From the NCBI GenBank assembly GCA_019096065.1, contig JAGUCH010000006.1:4174001-4238000 (forward strand): a DNA stretch of 64,000 nt. Direction: 5' to 3'. The position numbers and the translations under genes are program-made. The stretch's first letter is position 1. The number at the start of each line of letters is the position of its first letter. A model generated the notes under the pieces. It did no database searches and was not told the DNA's origin. It saw nothing but the letters and a program-made list of their open reading frames with translations. This DNA is from Paracyclopina nana. Its lineage: Eukaryota > Arthropoda > Copepoda > Cyclopoida > Cyclopettidae. This document shows, piece by piece, positions 1 through 14,904 of this stretch.

Positions 1-3000
1 ATTTCATAAATCAACTGTGACTGCAGTTGCAGCACTGAATTTAAAAGCTATCTTCCTTAATGGATTTTGGAAAATATTAAAAGTCATGTCACTGTTGGAT
101 GTTGTAGTTGGTTTGCAGCAGCAGGCAAAAATCATCATTCGAATCATCACCAAGTCATTGGAGCATGTAATGAAATTATCAATGCTGCTCCTAAGATTCA
201 GACGATTAGCTAACGCTTTTAATCAAATGTAGCCACGTATGACCACATCCATGAAGTAGCACATCTACTGCTCCGTGTGGTCTGGTCTTATCTATGATTT
301 ATAGCATTTTGCCCAAAAGTTGGAAGCGGACCAAAATTAACTACCCAAGAAAGCAAGCTAATTCTGCTTGTTGCGCAATGATCCGAGTCATCCAATTTTG
401 TAATTATTTGGACCCAGCTCGTGATTGAATCCTTTGTCACGACTAATAATAATTGTGAGCATGCATGTTGTAGCAGCTAGAGGCTGTAAACCTTGTAAGC
501 TGTGTGTGTGGTAAAGCTTGGATTGCTTAATGCATTTTTTGTGTTTGCTTGCTTGCAAGTTTGTTGTGAACTCTGGCAGCAATGAAGATGGCTGCTGCTG
601 CTGCAAATTTTTGAGCTCAGATGAGCAAAAGAGTCAAAGTTCAACCTCGAAAGGAGCAACCTCTGATGAGTGGGGGGCATCTTCTCATCCAATTTTTCTC
701 AGTGCACTTAATCACGGATTGGATTACAGCGCAACAATTAGAGTTGCTTGCTGCTGTTTACCCACGGCATAGATGTGGTTTCCAACACAAAGGTCTAGCT
801 AATTCTTTTGGTTAAATCCTCCTGGTTAATGCTCTATTGTGCTCTTGAGTCTCATTTTTGTTTATTCACCCGAATGACAAATGCCAGCCCAGATCCCCAT
901 TTTGTTCGTGTGAGTTATGAAAAAGATTCCAATCAGGCGAATTGGCCTTGGTGTCCCAAGCCTGAGAAACTGCTTTGACTTTTTGGCACTACCCGAAGCT
1001 TGTTTGTCGGTCCAATTCGTCCTTGTTGGAAGCAAATCTACAACGCGGAGATTTTACAAGGCCCTACAACAACTTGTACTCTTTTGCTTCTTTTTGTGGC
1101 ATAGTTGTCACTACTCGAGGGGCATAAGAAATGGAAACCTTAGTAAACTGAGGCTCGACATGCAATCCAAATATTCAAAGCCTCACTCTTTCGGTGCACT
1201 TAGCACTTAGGCCATAACAGGTCTTCCCATTTGTGGATTCCCAAAGTGGTGTTTCAGTCTTTACAAGCTCAATTTTAGGAATCAATTTTGGAAAAAAGTC
1301 TTTGTTCCTTTTTTGGCCAGATTGCTTATGGTGGTAATAAGCTTTTGCAAGACTCATTGAGCCTACCTAGTTAAATTACTCCTGCTGCCTTAATTAGAAA
1401 ATTGCCAGTTGGTCGTGCATGCGGTAGTTAGCTCACTGACCAATCTTCTTCGAATTACGGATAATTTCTTGGTGGACCTGACCATCAATAAACTTCACTT
1501 CATTCTCAATTATGATTGGAGGTAATAATTGCCCTGGGCCTCTCAGATTTTCAAATAAAATAACTGTCACGATTCAAAACTGACCCTCCAAGCTGTTTTT
1601 TAAATTAGGCTAACTCGGAATCACGTCTCTTTTGTAAGATAATTGATCAACAACAAAAAAAGCTGCTCTTGGAAAAAAGCCTTGAGTTGTCTGCCTAAAG
1701 TAGCCATTAAAGTCAAGATTTTTTTTATCTCCCTGCATAGTACTTCAAGTTTTTTCTTCGATTTGAGTACAAGTCAACCAAAGGACTTAGGCTTCCTAGT
1801 TTAACCAGATACGATCTCTGTAAGCCTGTAAGGAGCAAGGGGACGTTTTTGGACGCTAATCTTGTGGTTAGACTAGTACTAGTGTTGCTCAATGTCATCT
1901 AAAATCGGAAGAAGAAGAAGACAACAGTCGGGAATAGGAAGCGTTAAAATCACTTTTAAAATCGCAGTGTGGGACACTCACACAAAAAGCCAGGTTTTCG
2001 TCACTTTCTGCCTTTTGACTATGATTGATGGTCAAACTTAGCTTGCATGCGATATAATGAATTTTCCCACAAATTCCACTTTTCTTTTGGGGCCTCATTT
2101 GCCCACTGTGGAATCGCTCATCTTCTTGGCAGCAGCAATATCTTGGCCGCCCGAGGTCCATAATTGAATGGCTGTACGATTTATCCTGTTTCCTGAAAGT
2201 TTTTGATCCAAATCTTCACACGTGCCCCATAATTTTCGCACGAGAGCAACATAACACAACGCGCAAGTGTTTTCGGCCTTCAATTCATGTTGCGGAGATC
2301 TTAATGGCTACCTTTGCACACTCAAAAGTGAAGTAGACATCCTGGCAAGTTTATAGCCTGTATCAAGTTTTATGGGGGCATGAGCAATTTTTCTGCTGTT
2401 GCAAGTTTTAAATAAATTGGAGGCAAGTTTATGAGCTGGGCTAATGGATGATTAGGGCTTTTGCGAGGCATTGTTCAGCTCACTTCTATTGAAATCCCTC
2501 GTAAATATGCTATAAAAGTAATCGATTACCATATCGCACTACTCTCATACAAAATACAATGTAGTGTAGCAGAGTCTTTATTTTACCAGCATTTTTAACA
2601 CCAAATGATTGCTGTAGGAGTTATTATTTCAAGGCTGCAGCTGAGAGGTGTCTGAATCCCCCAAGAAGATAAACATCGATTTGAAGGATCGCTGATAGTG
2701 GTAGCTTGAAGGCCCTCGCCAATGAGTTGCTTGCATGTTTCATCACCAATAGGTAATGGTAATAATAGCAGTAGTAGTTACAGAAGTGGGTGTTTGCTTA
2801 AGTACATATGCTGCATAGCTTTACGTGATATTCTTTTGAGGTAAAGCGTGAATTTTGCACGCTTTAAAAAGGCCTAGCTGTCTGTGAATAATGCCACCAG
2901 AGAAAGTGATTTTTGGCTTTGGGGCAAATTTGGATGCCAACTTTTATGTGTTCATTGTTCAAATTGGCACCTGCCAAAATGACAAAGAGTTCCCAGTCAA

Positions 3001-6000
3001 TATTCTGGATTGAAAAACCTCCTGTCATTTGTCTTGACGGTTTGTGCAAATCTTTATGCAAATACGCCACACAAGACCCATCTTCACCGTCTTGAGACAA
3101 GCACAGTGAGAGAGGAAATCACAGCAAAAACTGCAACCTCCTCCTCCTTCATCACGAGGTCCCAACCTACTTTTCCATGCCATAGAACAGAGCGGAACAC
3201 ACAGGGAAACCAGACCATCAAAAAAGGCTCCTCACTCAATCATTGGTAACGATCTTCCTCCTCAAGGTATGGAAAAAATCAATGCTAGAAGAGCCCATAG
3301 TGCAAAATCCTTTTAGCAACTCCAAGCAACAAAGGTCATCCGTTCCCTTGACCTTTTTCTCCCATTACTCATCAACGCTACCGGATGATATGAGGGAAAC
3401 TTCTGCTGAAATGCGCGCTCTCCTCCATAACAAGACGGCTTAAAATAGCTTTTTTGCTGCCATTTCCTGCCAACCACGTACCATTTTTTGCCCAAATAAG
3501 GTGGCAAATTCTGGGAGGATTTTCGGTGCAACATCCAATATTTATCAAGTCTGGATCTGAAATTCTTCTTTTGCCCCCCTACACACTACGTCGATCTCGA
3601 AGATTGAAGCCATTTTTGATGGGAAATGTGTGTGCTTCAAAAACAGTTTTGTCATGTCCAATTCAATGCCTACAAATGCCATCATGAAAATCTTATCAAG
3701 ATTTTCAAAGCTTGGAGGTGGCATTTTTCTAACCATCAGCATTTTAAACCCACTGACTTCAATTTGTCATCACGGGAAGTCCAATTGACCAAATCTGATT
3801 TTGGGGCCGGAGTAGCAGCCAGTTGTTGGCCCCGCAAAGCTGAATTCTGGCAATTTAAAAGGCTTCCCTGGTCATTAATAATGTGTAAAGTCCTCATTGC
3901 AGGGTACGGAATGAATAGCATTCAGGGCGCGGTAACTAACGTTATTTCCCACCACTCCATTTGTAATATCTTGGATATTGGCCAATCTGAGGCTTGGGGG
4001 TGAATTGAAAGGTGTTGAAAATCTCTCAAGGCTTAGGCTATGGCCAATCATCATCGGTCATTCTTCCCAAGTCCGATTTCTTGCTATTTTTCACTGAATT
4101 GGGCATCATCATTCTTCTTCATCTTCTGTGACCATTATGAAATGACTTTCTACCATTTCCGCTCACGATCCCGAACGAGAGAATTGCATTCGCGCTGCAT
4201 TTATTCAATCCAGCCACATTGTATCCATTCCCAATTTCTCCTTCAAATGCCAATTTTTCGGGGCTTCGTGGTACTTTTTCCCTACACGAGCCGCCATGCT
4301 CGCGTAATTGATTGACTCACCAAAAGTTAGCAGTCATCCGTCTTATTACAACACACACTCTGTATATGGAGAAAAATGCCACAAATTACTGCATACACAA
4401 GTGTCAATTCAATTTGGCCCTCGTAAATATGCCCGTGGCAAAATACTTACATTTATTACGTCGGCCTAGAGTAATGGGCGGTGTGTTTCTTGCGCAATAT
4501 GGATCTAAAAATGCACGGAAATTCATGCTCGTAAGACATAAACAGAGCAATTTTCCGGGACCTTCAAGCACTTTTTTAGGCATACTTTTATAAAGACCAC
4601 TTTTAAATAGGCCCACATCACTCAAAATGTAAAGATTGTTTTGGACACTGTGGCAGTCTGAAAAAACTGCATATGATTATGTCTTGACTTATTTGGGAAT
4701 TGCAACAACTCTCTGGAGAAAGTTGATGGCTTTGATGATGATAATGATGAGGACTACATACTTTATGCAAAGAGCCGGCGAGCAAGGCGAATTTCGTCAG
4801 AGAAGAACCACTTTCAAAAAGCCAGACTTGAGCTTGAAAGTGCCAGTTACGAGAGTGCATACAAGCCAGGGGGATCGGGTCACTCTACGAACTTGCAAAA
4901 AAGGTCAAAGAAGCTGAGGGGAAAAAACAAAGGTCAAATTCCTACTAATAAAAAGCACCACCTTGTGCACGCTAGCAAGCTGCTGCCATTGAGAAATACA
5001 AAGGAATCTTGCATCTAAGTAGCTCTGTCACTATTATTCTCTGGCAGAAAATGGCTCACTTCTTTTTTGTGTCCAGATGTCCAGGGCTACCAAAGGAATG
5101 CGTCCAACGAGACACAACTGTAATCATTTTGCATTTTTTACGAGGAGACATTCTATTCTACTGTAGCTAACTTTCAAGTTAGACTTTGGCATTCTTGTCG
5201 TGCGCAAATCTGATGATAGACGCTTTTTCACGCTGCTACGACTCGACTCGTTCTTTTTTGCATCTCATCACTGACAGGAAGCAAAATGTGTGGGTCACCG
5301 TGTATTAGTACCATCAGTAAGGTGGCAATGATGTCGTGCTATTTTTTTGCCTTGTCATGAGGAATCGAGTGGGGTCCATGTCACGATTTAGCAGAAGCAG
5401 TTAAAATAACGCTGAATTTGCCTAAATTAATGTTGCGTAACTGGGCTTTTTGCTTGATGGAAATAACACTTTATCAATAGTGAGATTTGCAATTACACTT
5501 AGGTGTACAAATAGAAAAAGTCTAATTGCAGGGGCTATGAGAATAGCAATCTGCAATGGTACAAGATAATCTCGCAAAAATAGATATGGAAAATGGAGGA
5601 AACTTTCTTTGTTGAACCAGCTTGAAAAAAACAAACTAGCTGCTACTCTGCACTGTAATTTCGACGGAGAATGAAGTGGCTCAAAAAGTGAAAAATTGCC
5701 ACACAATGGAAGATTAAACCTAAAGCATTATCATGGGAATAGCGCAGTCGTAAAAAATGCGTTAGGTGTTCGAAAGAAATGCCTACTTGTCCTTTTAGCT
5801 ACGTGATGAGTTTGAAAGTGGAATTTTGATGGATGAAATATCAAAAGTTGATTGTTTCTATTCAGCACCTCAGAGAAGAAAGTGTTATGAGCCTTTTGTT
5901 CGCCTTTTATCTTGAATAGACTATGATATAGTACTTTTTCGCCCTTATTACCAAGCTTGTTCACTGTAATAACAATCTGGAGATTGGATCAAAATTTTCG

Positions 6001-9000
6001 TGATCAAAGGCTTGTTTTGTGGGTAGTATGAAAAACTGAAAGAAGAGAAATCTGCCATTTACAACTTCTTCATGTGCGGAGCCCCGCAAATCAATTACAA
6101 ACCGCATATTCTCATATTTAGTGAGCTATCCTAGTGATGCAAGGATGAGGCAAGCACCATCTTTCATGAACTTTTACAGCCAATTCTTTCTCTCTTTTTT
6201 TCCATATGAGAGTTGAACTTTTTTGCCACCTCGAAAAGCACGATGTCAGCCGTCAAAAAGGCGGGAACTTTCAAACTTGCTGGCAAAAAAAAGCTCCTCT
6301 TTGATCTTATCTCCTAATTGGCCACGCGTTTTGCCATTTACGCTTTCCCCATTTTCACGATTCTCGTGAACTTGAGTTAAAGCTCTATGTGGTTTACGAC
6401 TAAGACTAGGGAAAAATAGAAGAAAAAAATCCGTCTCGTGACCAATAATTATTGTTTTTTTTCCAAAATTCGCACAATACGAAGAGAGGACAGAGTAAAA
6501 ATCCCACTGTGATCATCAGGAAGGTGGAAAAAAATCACTAATAAACCTCGGGGAATTCATTCCAAGGTGATCATGCTTTTTGAACCGTGTATCATTATGA
6601 TATACAGGAAGTTTCTCGTGAGAGACAGCTGATTTGCAGCATGATTTTAAGCCAAAACCTTTTTCACGCCAGTTTGCCAAAATACGAAAACTCTCCAACT
6701 TAAAATCCCCTCGGGTCTCGTTCAGTGGCCGCACAACAACAACAACTGTTGCTAATGCATTTTTATTCCACATTCCAGGTACGATGATGGCCTACATTTT
6801 CCATTCATTCTGGTCGTTGATTTTTGCTACTGAGGGAAAAGAGGTAAAATTGTGCATGTCTGAGGAGATTTTTCCTCTGCCTCATAGCATAGCTAGGTGA
6901 CGTGACCTTTGTCTTGGGGGCGGCTTAATTTCTAGCCTAGAGCCCCCGTTCTTGGGCTCAAAATACTCAATCTTGTGCCTTGTCACTCAGCTATGCCTCA
7001 CAAGATGTTCATGGCAGTTTTTCTTGCTGCACTCTCAAACTTTTTTACAGGGGGATGATGGCTGAATATACTAGTATGAAAATTGAAAGTAATGACCGGA
7101 CTCGTGAGGAATCATTCGAAAAAGTTTCTCCTCTTTTCTGGCTGAATTTAGGCGTGACTTTTCAGTTTGTAGTTCTGGCCATTTTATGTGCCTTTAAAAT
7201 CATAATTTGCTTCTCTGTGCTTAATGCAATTTCCATGCTGTCTGCAGCCATATGGTGAATTGTGAGATGGAAATAGATATTACCCATTCAAACTGGCTGT
7301 CACGGGAAGTCGTCATGCATACGAATGAGTTACTTACATTTTCCGTTACATCATGGCCTCCACCAGCTTGAAAAGAGATCTCAAGTAGCTTTTGTCGAGT
7401 GCTTCTTCTTCTTCTTCTTTCACGCAATTCAGCGTCGAGATTTTGCAGCCTGATTTGCTTGTTTTGTTATTTTGAAGAAACTGAGAACTCGATGCGCAAG
7501 TTCTTGCCTAATTCAGCATCACGCAACCTCGATGAGTAAACATAAACAAAAAAAACGAAGCCGCAAAGTAGGGCTCGATTTGGTTTCTTTTTCCTGGTGT
7601 GTTCGTGTGGTGTCTGGTGGTTTCTTTAGTCATCTCTCAGTGAACTCAAACTTTATGATTATCATAGCATTAGAGTGAGCGACATTTCTGATCGCTCGAA
7701 ATCAAGGGAATAATATCTTGGGTGCTCCACCTTGATTTTCTCCAGTTTAAAGTGACGAGGCACCTTTTTGCCTCACAAGACGCATATGCACACTTAGTTC
7801 TGTGATTTTGAGCGTTAAAAAAGCATTGTCAAAACTAGAGAAAAACAATGAGTGGGCCTTGTGCCTAGCAAGTTTTTTTTTTGTTTCTCAATGATGTTGT
7901 GCTGGACCCAAGATCATTATGCAATGTTATAGTTTTGCTGCTGGCGAAATTGTTCATTTTTAGTGTTATTTTCTCTTGCCACCTCAACAGCTCAAGTAGT
8001 GAATGTTCAAAAATGTGCTTACCTCGATGATAGGTTGAGATAACATTCAAAAGCGCGTTGCATTGCGGCACTTAAATGCCACAATATAACAGCTGAAGAT
8101 TCCTCTATTTGGCTGTCACTTCATCTATGAAGTAATTATTGTTGTGGACACTTCTTGGCAGGCGTGGTTGCGAAAAATCATCATCAGTGAGCTTGAGTGG
8201 TGGGGCGATTTTGGAAAATACCCCTCGCCCAAATGGTCTTTTGTGGCATATTGCGCAAAGCTTTTATGAAATACCCCAAAGGTTCCCGCAAAAAAGCTTC
8301 AAAATGGTTGTTTTCTCTGCCTAATGCCTCTCACCAAAATTCACAGTGCATTTCTTTTTCCTTCCGCGAAAATCGCTGTTCCCAAGGATTTTCGCATCGA
8401 CTATTGGCCTGGTTATTTGGCACACTTTTCGTTGAAATCTCTCGCGAGTTATCATCATGGTATTTTCTGTCCGACATTGCATGGCCAGGTCTCTAATTAC
8501 TTCAATATATCCGCCAGAATAATTGCCCTAATCATCTGCCGTGACCAAACGATTGGCTCTTCATGACGTATAGTGAGGTGTTGCTATATTACACGAATTT
8601 ATCAGCAGGAACATGCAAAGCCACTTTTTGCTGTGCATATCTGTACCGTGTGCTAACTCGTAGACAAAAAGTCACTTACCTATCTGCACTCCCTTTAAGA
8701 AATGCCTTGATTTTTACATGGATTGGATTTATTGCGGCTGCGAGACCGCTACTTAATTTGGTTGCCCTATACAGTACGAGCAAAAAAAGTTTGATTGGAA
8801 AATCGACATAATTATCTCGAATGCAATGAAAGAGCCAGGTTTTGAGGAGATGGAATTTCTTGGCACGCATCACCAATGCTATCAGTTGCAGATGATGATT
8901 TGGGGGGGATTTTCGGTGGTATTAAAGTAATTGAGAAAATACAGAGTGACCCAAAAAAGGAGAAACAGTGAGACGTGACCTCAAATTCGTGAATAATAAT

Positions 9001-10693
9001 TCACGCTCTCTCTGAGCTGTTGTAGCAAACTTTTTGTCAATGGGGAAGGGAAATGAGAAGTCTATACTTTACATGATGGATGCATTCGTTTTTGCCTAGT
9101 TCGCTTCTTTAAGCAGCCATTTTTTCAAATGCCCATTCTTTAACTACCTTCCAATTTTTCAATCAGTGCTCAAGTCGAAAATGACAACAGTAATTGCCAC
9201 AAAGAGAAAATTGGCGTGACTGCAGTATTTTTGCGTCATTGGATACCCGCAGACATAATTTGATATGAATCAGGTCTCCTCGTTTCTCGCGTAATAAATC
9301 GACATTCCCTCCCTAGAGTTGCACAATTACTCGAAAATGAGATGTCATTTGAGCCTTAATTTTGGGAGGAGAAAGAGAAAGTGAGTGTGCATACCCACAC
9401 ACACAAAGTAACAACGTTTCTTCACAGGCAAATCGGAAACCGAAATCAATTATTGCAGTCGTTAAGGCTGAGAAGAATGGAGCTGCTGCGTTGCTGTTTT
9501 AAGTGTTCGTTGGCATTTTTTTTTTTTGCACCTTGGGAAAGTTATGGCAAAACACTTTTGCTTTGTCGGAGTTTCCTTAAAGGCAAAAAATATCAAGAGA
9601 GAGGAATTTTGTGCAGCGAAGTTGAGGGCAATTAGTAGGTTGTACAAGATAGAGCAAGAAAAAGTTTTTAACCACAGGTTTTCGACGCGATGACTTCCTC
9701 TTTTACGACTCGTATCATTAATTTAGCCAGAAAAGCAGAGAGGGATCCATAAAGGTATCTAGAGCTCAGAAAGATCATCTGTCAAGCTCAATTATGAAAG
9801 AGTGCAAAGCCAAGTACATACGAAGTGCACTTTTTGGCTCGGCTGCAGTTTTATGCACCACGTCTTGGCGAATATTTCAGCGATTCCGAATGACTGTCAT
9901 CATTAAGCCTCATTTTCTTCAAGACAATCGTGAAATGCTATTACAAATGGTGCTCAAATGATCTCCGATTGCTGCCAGTGATCATTTTGAGCAAATTAAC
10001 CCTTTTGATGGTGTTGCGCTACGTTAGAAAGTTTGACACTGTGCCAAAGAAAGTCATATAGCAAAGTTTGGAAAGAAATCTGGATCAAACCATAGAGTTT
10101 TCGTCTACACGCTTGGTATGAGTACGTACACGACGTACTAGGGTGTAACATGTGAGCATTATCGTATGGAGCTCTATCATTAATAAGCAATCAAGCATCT
10201 CGATCCTTGCTCCATCATCATCATGTTCGACGATGGACGGATATGCTCAGGCCGTGAAAAATCAAGATTTTTCAGAGCTAAAAAATTGATTTCCTTTCTT
10301 ATGATTTTTCAGATTTCGCTAATGGTGATGAGCTGCCTTCGCCTCTCTTCATGATGAAGAAGGGAAAGTTACTGAAGAAGAAGAGCTAAAACAACTTCAA
10401 TTCCCTTGGAACACCTCTACTAGCTGTGGTTGATTTGAGAAAAAAAGAGTTTTACAAGCCAACTGTCATCAAAAACAACATCAGGTTTGTAGCGTTTTTT
10501 TGCTGGTAGGCGTCGTGTCATATTTCATGTCTTCACTTCAGCAAAATTACTGGCAAATGACTGTGGTACAGCAACCAGACACTTTTCGAGTATTTTTTGG
10601 ACGCATTTTTTCCCACTGACCTTCTTATGTCAAAAATTGATCGAATTTGGGCACCTTGAAGCTATATAATTGGATGTTCATCCTACTTTGCAG
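1..10693. other. Long AT-rich stretch without a recognisable gene
   Basis: Only short open frames of roughly 60-125 codons occur on both strands. None shows a protein family motif, a signal peptide followed by a domain, or neighbouring splice sites that would join it to another frame. The stretch could hold distal 5' exons, introns or regulatory DNA of the gene whose coding exon begins at 10694, because that exon starts right after a good splice acceptor. I saw no tRNA, no long inverted repeat and no transposon frame here. Confidence 0.6.
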
Positions 10694-12858
10694 GAAGAGG
10701 AGAAAAAATGATGTCGGACAAGATGGGGACGAAGTATGCCCAAAATGCGAGGTTTGTGGGCAGGCGCTCGGTGACTGGGCCCTTGAACGACTTCAGCCTC
10801 GCCCATTTGGTCTCCGACCTCCGCTCAGAGGCACGAAAGAACAACCAGTCCCAAGAGGAGCTGCGATGCAACCTCGAGTTCAGTGATAAAAACCTCCTGA
10901 TAACCTACATCAAAAAGGACGAAGGTTTCGAGTCGGACGGCGAGTCGACGAAATCGGCTGAAGCAGTGAAAATTGTGCTCAATAGCACTCACGATGACAC
11001 TTCGAGTGCCAACTCCAGTGCCTGCTCCGACTCGGACGACCTCGCGGTCAAATCGGCCTCGACGTCGGCCTCGGCCTCGCCCACGGCTGATTTGGCCAAG
11101 TACAAGTTTGACCACAAGGAGAGCTACAACATCAACGACGTGTTGATATGCCATACTGCCCAGAGCAGCATTGTGTGGGTCATTCGGGCCAAGGACGGCC
11201 TCGAGGCCACCGTGGTCGAGTGCACAAGTGAGGACGAAGTGAAGCACTTGTACAAAAAGTTCCTAGATGTCAGCAAACGGTCAAAGCTTGAGCGCCACCG
11301 AAGGAGGAAAAGCGACGGAGGCTCCGTCGTGGCGAGGTCCATGGAGGCCATTTTCAACAACAAAAACAACCTCATGGAAGACGACCTCAACAGCATGAGG
11401 TTCAGCCTGCTCCAACACACCGACAGAAACGGCATCACCCACATTGAAGTGGAGCAGCCCAAGTCCTACGTGGAGCATGCTGTCATGGGGCCCTCTCAGC
11501 AGCTCGTGGCCAAGCTGAGGTCAAGCCGGTCAACGGCCACCAAGAAGCCAGCGAGTGAAAAGTCCAAATTCGCAAAGGAGTTGGAGTCGATTTTGTCCAA
11601 AGAGCTGGAGACGCGAAAGTCGTACTTCAGTGCCAAAACTACCAGACCTCCAGGAGAATCCCTATCTCTCCGCCAGAGGGCGCCAGCTCTCCTGCTACGA
11701 AAGCTCGATGAATTCGAAGAGAAAGCCAACCAGATGTGGGCCAAAGCTGAGGCCGAGGCTCAAGCCAAGGCCGCACTCCAGAGGACAGATGACGGCGAGG
11801 AGGAGAACAGGAAAGTCTGGAACAAGCCGACAGTTGTCATCGACTCAACCAAGCTGTCATCCAGGACTCCTCCGCCAAGAATGAAACAGGCCAGTCACAG
11901 GGTTGAGAGAGACTACCAGAGAAAGGAAAGGTTGAACCGCATTAAAGCTGAGCTGCTGAACGAAATTCGGCCAGCTCCTTCAACAGTCAACACATCATCA
12001 ACTACTTCAATTGCCAACAACGAGAGCAGCGGCTCATATACGACAGTGACGTCATCGACGCCTGCAGCGCTCTCAACGCCATCTGTGGGCAAAAAGGAGG
12101 AGAAGCAAATCCTGGTGCCGACAAAGACAGGCAAAGAGCCAGTGAAGAAGCTCTACCCAAAGGATCAAGTGGCTCCAGAGTTCCTGCACCACAACAGGCC
12201 CACGCCCTTGAATGCCCCGCCCCCTGGCGGCCCCAGGTTCATGCTGGCTCTCCCCTCCCCAATGCAGTTCACCGCTCAGCCCCATTCACTTCCGATTTAC
12301 CCAGTCAATATGGCGCCCATACCAGTTTGGGCGCGTTATGGTCCCAGCTCGATGGCTCCACCTAGCGGAGACTTTAACGACACCAACAACAACATGGGTC
12401 ATATTTGGGCTGCTTTGCCCGTGCAGAGGATGGCACCGCCCTCTGGCGGAGCTGGCGAATCGGGCCGAGGCCGGTCACGTGACCGCTCAAAGCTGGGCAT
12501 TGATCCTGACCAAAGGAGGAGGGCTCAAAGCAAGAGCCCAGCGAGGATTGAGAGCAGCAGCAAGGACAGCAGCATTAACAACGTTTCCGGTGGTTTAACC
12601 CGAAAATTCCGGGAGTTTGGAGACGCGTTTCGCCAACGGATTTCCCGTAAGGCTGGAGCTGCCAATATTTCGGTAAATAGTGGCTGCAACCCTGACGCAG
12701 TTGATGGAGGCCAATTGCTCAAGTCTAACCTCAAGAAGAAAAATGACGAGTCTGCCACCGCCGGAAATGTTGTGGAAATTACTAACACCGCCGCCGCCAA
12801 CAATGACAACAAAAAAGTCCACTTTAACAAGTTTGCAACTGTTCAAATGATGGAATGA
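10694..12858 (+). CDS. Large coding exon, PTB/PH-like domain plus disordered tail, function unknown
   Basis: The exon follows a splice acceptor (tttgcag) ending at 10693. The first ATG is at 10708, giving 716 residues to the TGA at 12856-12858; the frame is open back to the acceptor, so upstream coding exons remain possible. Residues about 20-195 look like a PTB/PH fold. They hold a strand reading VLICHTAQSSIVWVIRA, then a helix-like stretch DEVKHLYKKFLDVSKR, the usual end of a PTB domain, split by a Ser/Asp-rich insert. The rest is low-complexity: Lys/Glu-rich helix near 280-390, Ser/Thr-rich near 400-470, Pro-rich near 500-570, a basic patch near 640 and a final K-V-H-F that matches the RVxF phosphatase-1 docking pattern. 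Composition is more GC-rich than the flanks, as expected for coding DNA. The PTB call is my inference from pattern; I do not recognise the family. Confidence 0.8.
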
Positions 12859-14904
12859 GCTACTTTGATTGTGAATGTTCTCTGAAAACAATACTATTTT
12901 ACCATGCAAGCCAAAAGGACGTCTTGTACCAAGCTGATTGTTGAATTTGCAACAATTCATACCCTTCATTCTGTTTGACCCCTAAAATATGTTGATTGTG
13001 AGGCATTTTTTCCCCTACCATACACTACCAATTTTATAATATAATGTACAACAACCATACGGATTTATGAAAGAATACATTGATTGCAGTCATCTCTACC
13101 GAAAGTCTCGCGAGTCATTTTTCCACGCTCTTAACTTATATGACGCTCTTTTGGCATAAATCATGTACAGCAATCTGATTTTACTATAGGGTAAAAAGTC
13201 GTAAAAAAGCTCGTGTTGACAAACCTTGGGCCATAAAGTTTGTGTGATTTTACAACCCTTTGAAGTCTGATGTCTCGAAGCGAAGCGGAAGAAAAATCCA
13301 TCATCATGAGTAGGAAAATTCCCGAGATGGAATTCGTTTGAAAAATGTGAGAAATTGCATCACGGCGGCGGCTCGGTGTACTAACGGCAACTATTGGAAA
13401 TTATGCGGGTGAAAAATTGAACGTTTGTTCTTGCAGATAAGATGACCAAAGGTTCCCTTTCAGTTAGTAGTTGAAAATTCCTCCAATTCGCCGAAAACAT
13501 AAAACAACTTTCAAAGACTAAAGAAATCTTTCCTTCTCATGACGCAATATAGCCTTTTTGGCAACTTTATTCCAAGGGCTTTTTAGGCCCTACTTTTCAC
13601 ACAGTGATTCCACATTCTTCACATGTTAGATCAATATCAAACAAGCAACATGTTTGCCGAGAAAATCTTTCACCCATCTGCATGTGTTTTGACCGCTGCT
13701 TCAAACTAATTCAGATAAGAGGTCTGCCTTTGGTCAACATAGAACATGCATGTGAAGACTTTTAAGCAGGTCCTAAAAGCAACCATTTTTTCAAGGAGCT
13801 TTTTACGACTACCGAAGAACCGAGTTATGCACATGACATAAAGTGTAATGGCTTAAAAGCATCCAAGTAACAAAACTTTCCCGTTATTCTGCATTAGTAA
13901 CATAAATCATTTTTGCTATTTTTATCCTGAACAAATGATGTGCCAAATATCTTTTCAGAAGTATTGCTCCACTTTACCGCAAAATCCAGATATTGCAAAA
14001 AAAAAAAATCATGGAAAGTTTCCTTTAGCTAGGTCACTTGAATCAATGAATGATTTTTTGCATAATACAGCAACCACTAAATATTTGGCCAATGCAAAAT
14101 CAAAATTGCAGTTAATTTTTGATCAAGTGAACGGTTAATTATTGTGCAATTATCTGACGAGAAACTTTTAAATGTGTCTCATTTTTCTATTTTCTATCGT
14201 AGTACAATGATCGTATCGATTATCGTTTTTTTATTGTCTGCAGTTTTAGCAACATACGGTGTTTTTTATTTAGCTCGTGCCAAAAATTGAAAGAAAATCA
14301 CAACAAATGAGAGCGTGTTCTTCAGCTCATAGATTGTTGCTCCATAAAAATGCCAGAGGCTACTTTTGACAAAATCACTGTGAAAAAGTGAATTGCCAAG
14401 AATAGAAACTCGCGTTGGATCTTTTGAACGAACAAATCAAGTACGTATCTGCTTAAAGGCCCTTTCCACGCACGTAGTAGGTACTAGCCCGAAGGACAGT
14501 GGAAAAGTGACTGAAGTCATTCAAAAAGTGAGACTTAATACCTCATATTAAACTTTTCTCCAATCGTTGAGAAAGCTATGAGTATTTTAAAAAGCAAGTT
14601 ACAGCCGCAGATTTTTTACCCGTCCCGTACATTTTATGGCCTTGGCATTCTTTTTACGTGAACAGGCCCATTTCTGAAAAAAAATTCGTGTACATTGTAC
14701 TCCACGAAAAAAGTTAATAATTCATGCGCTTTAATCATGCGAAATTGAGCGTATCTGCATTGAAGTTTCACATTTTTATTAGATCTGCTCCTAGGTAGCA
14801 ACTACTGCTTTTACTGCTTTGTGCTATAGTATTTTGACACAAGGGCTGTAGTTACTATATATTGAGTGGTAATTTGAGGAACCAGTTTAAACCCTAAAGT
14901 CACC
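12859..14904. other. Intergenic, nothing recognised
   Basis: AT-rich sequence between two plus-strand genes. It must contain the 3' UTR of the upstream gene, but no clear AATAAA signal stands close behind the stop. A 67-codon open frame at 13935-14138 has low-complexity AT-rich content and no motif. Confidence 0.5.
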
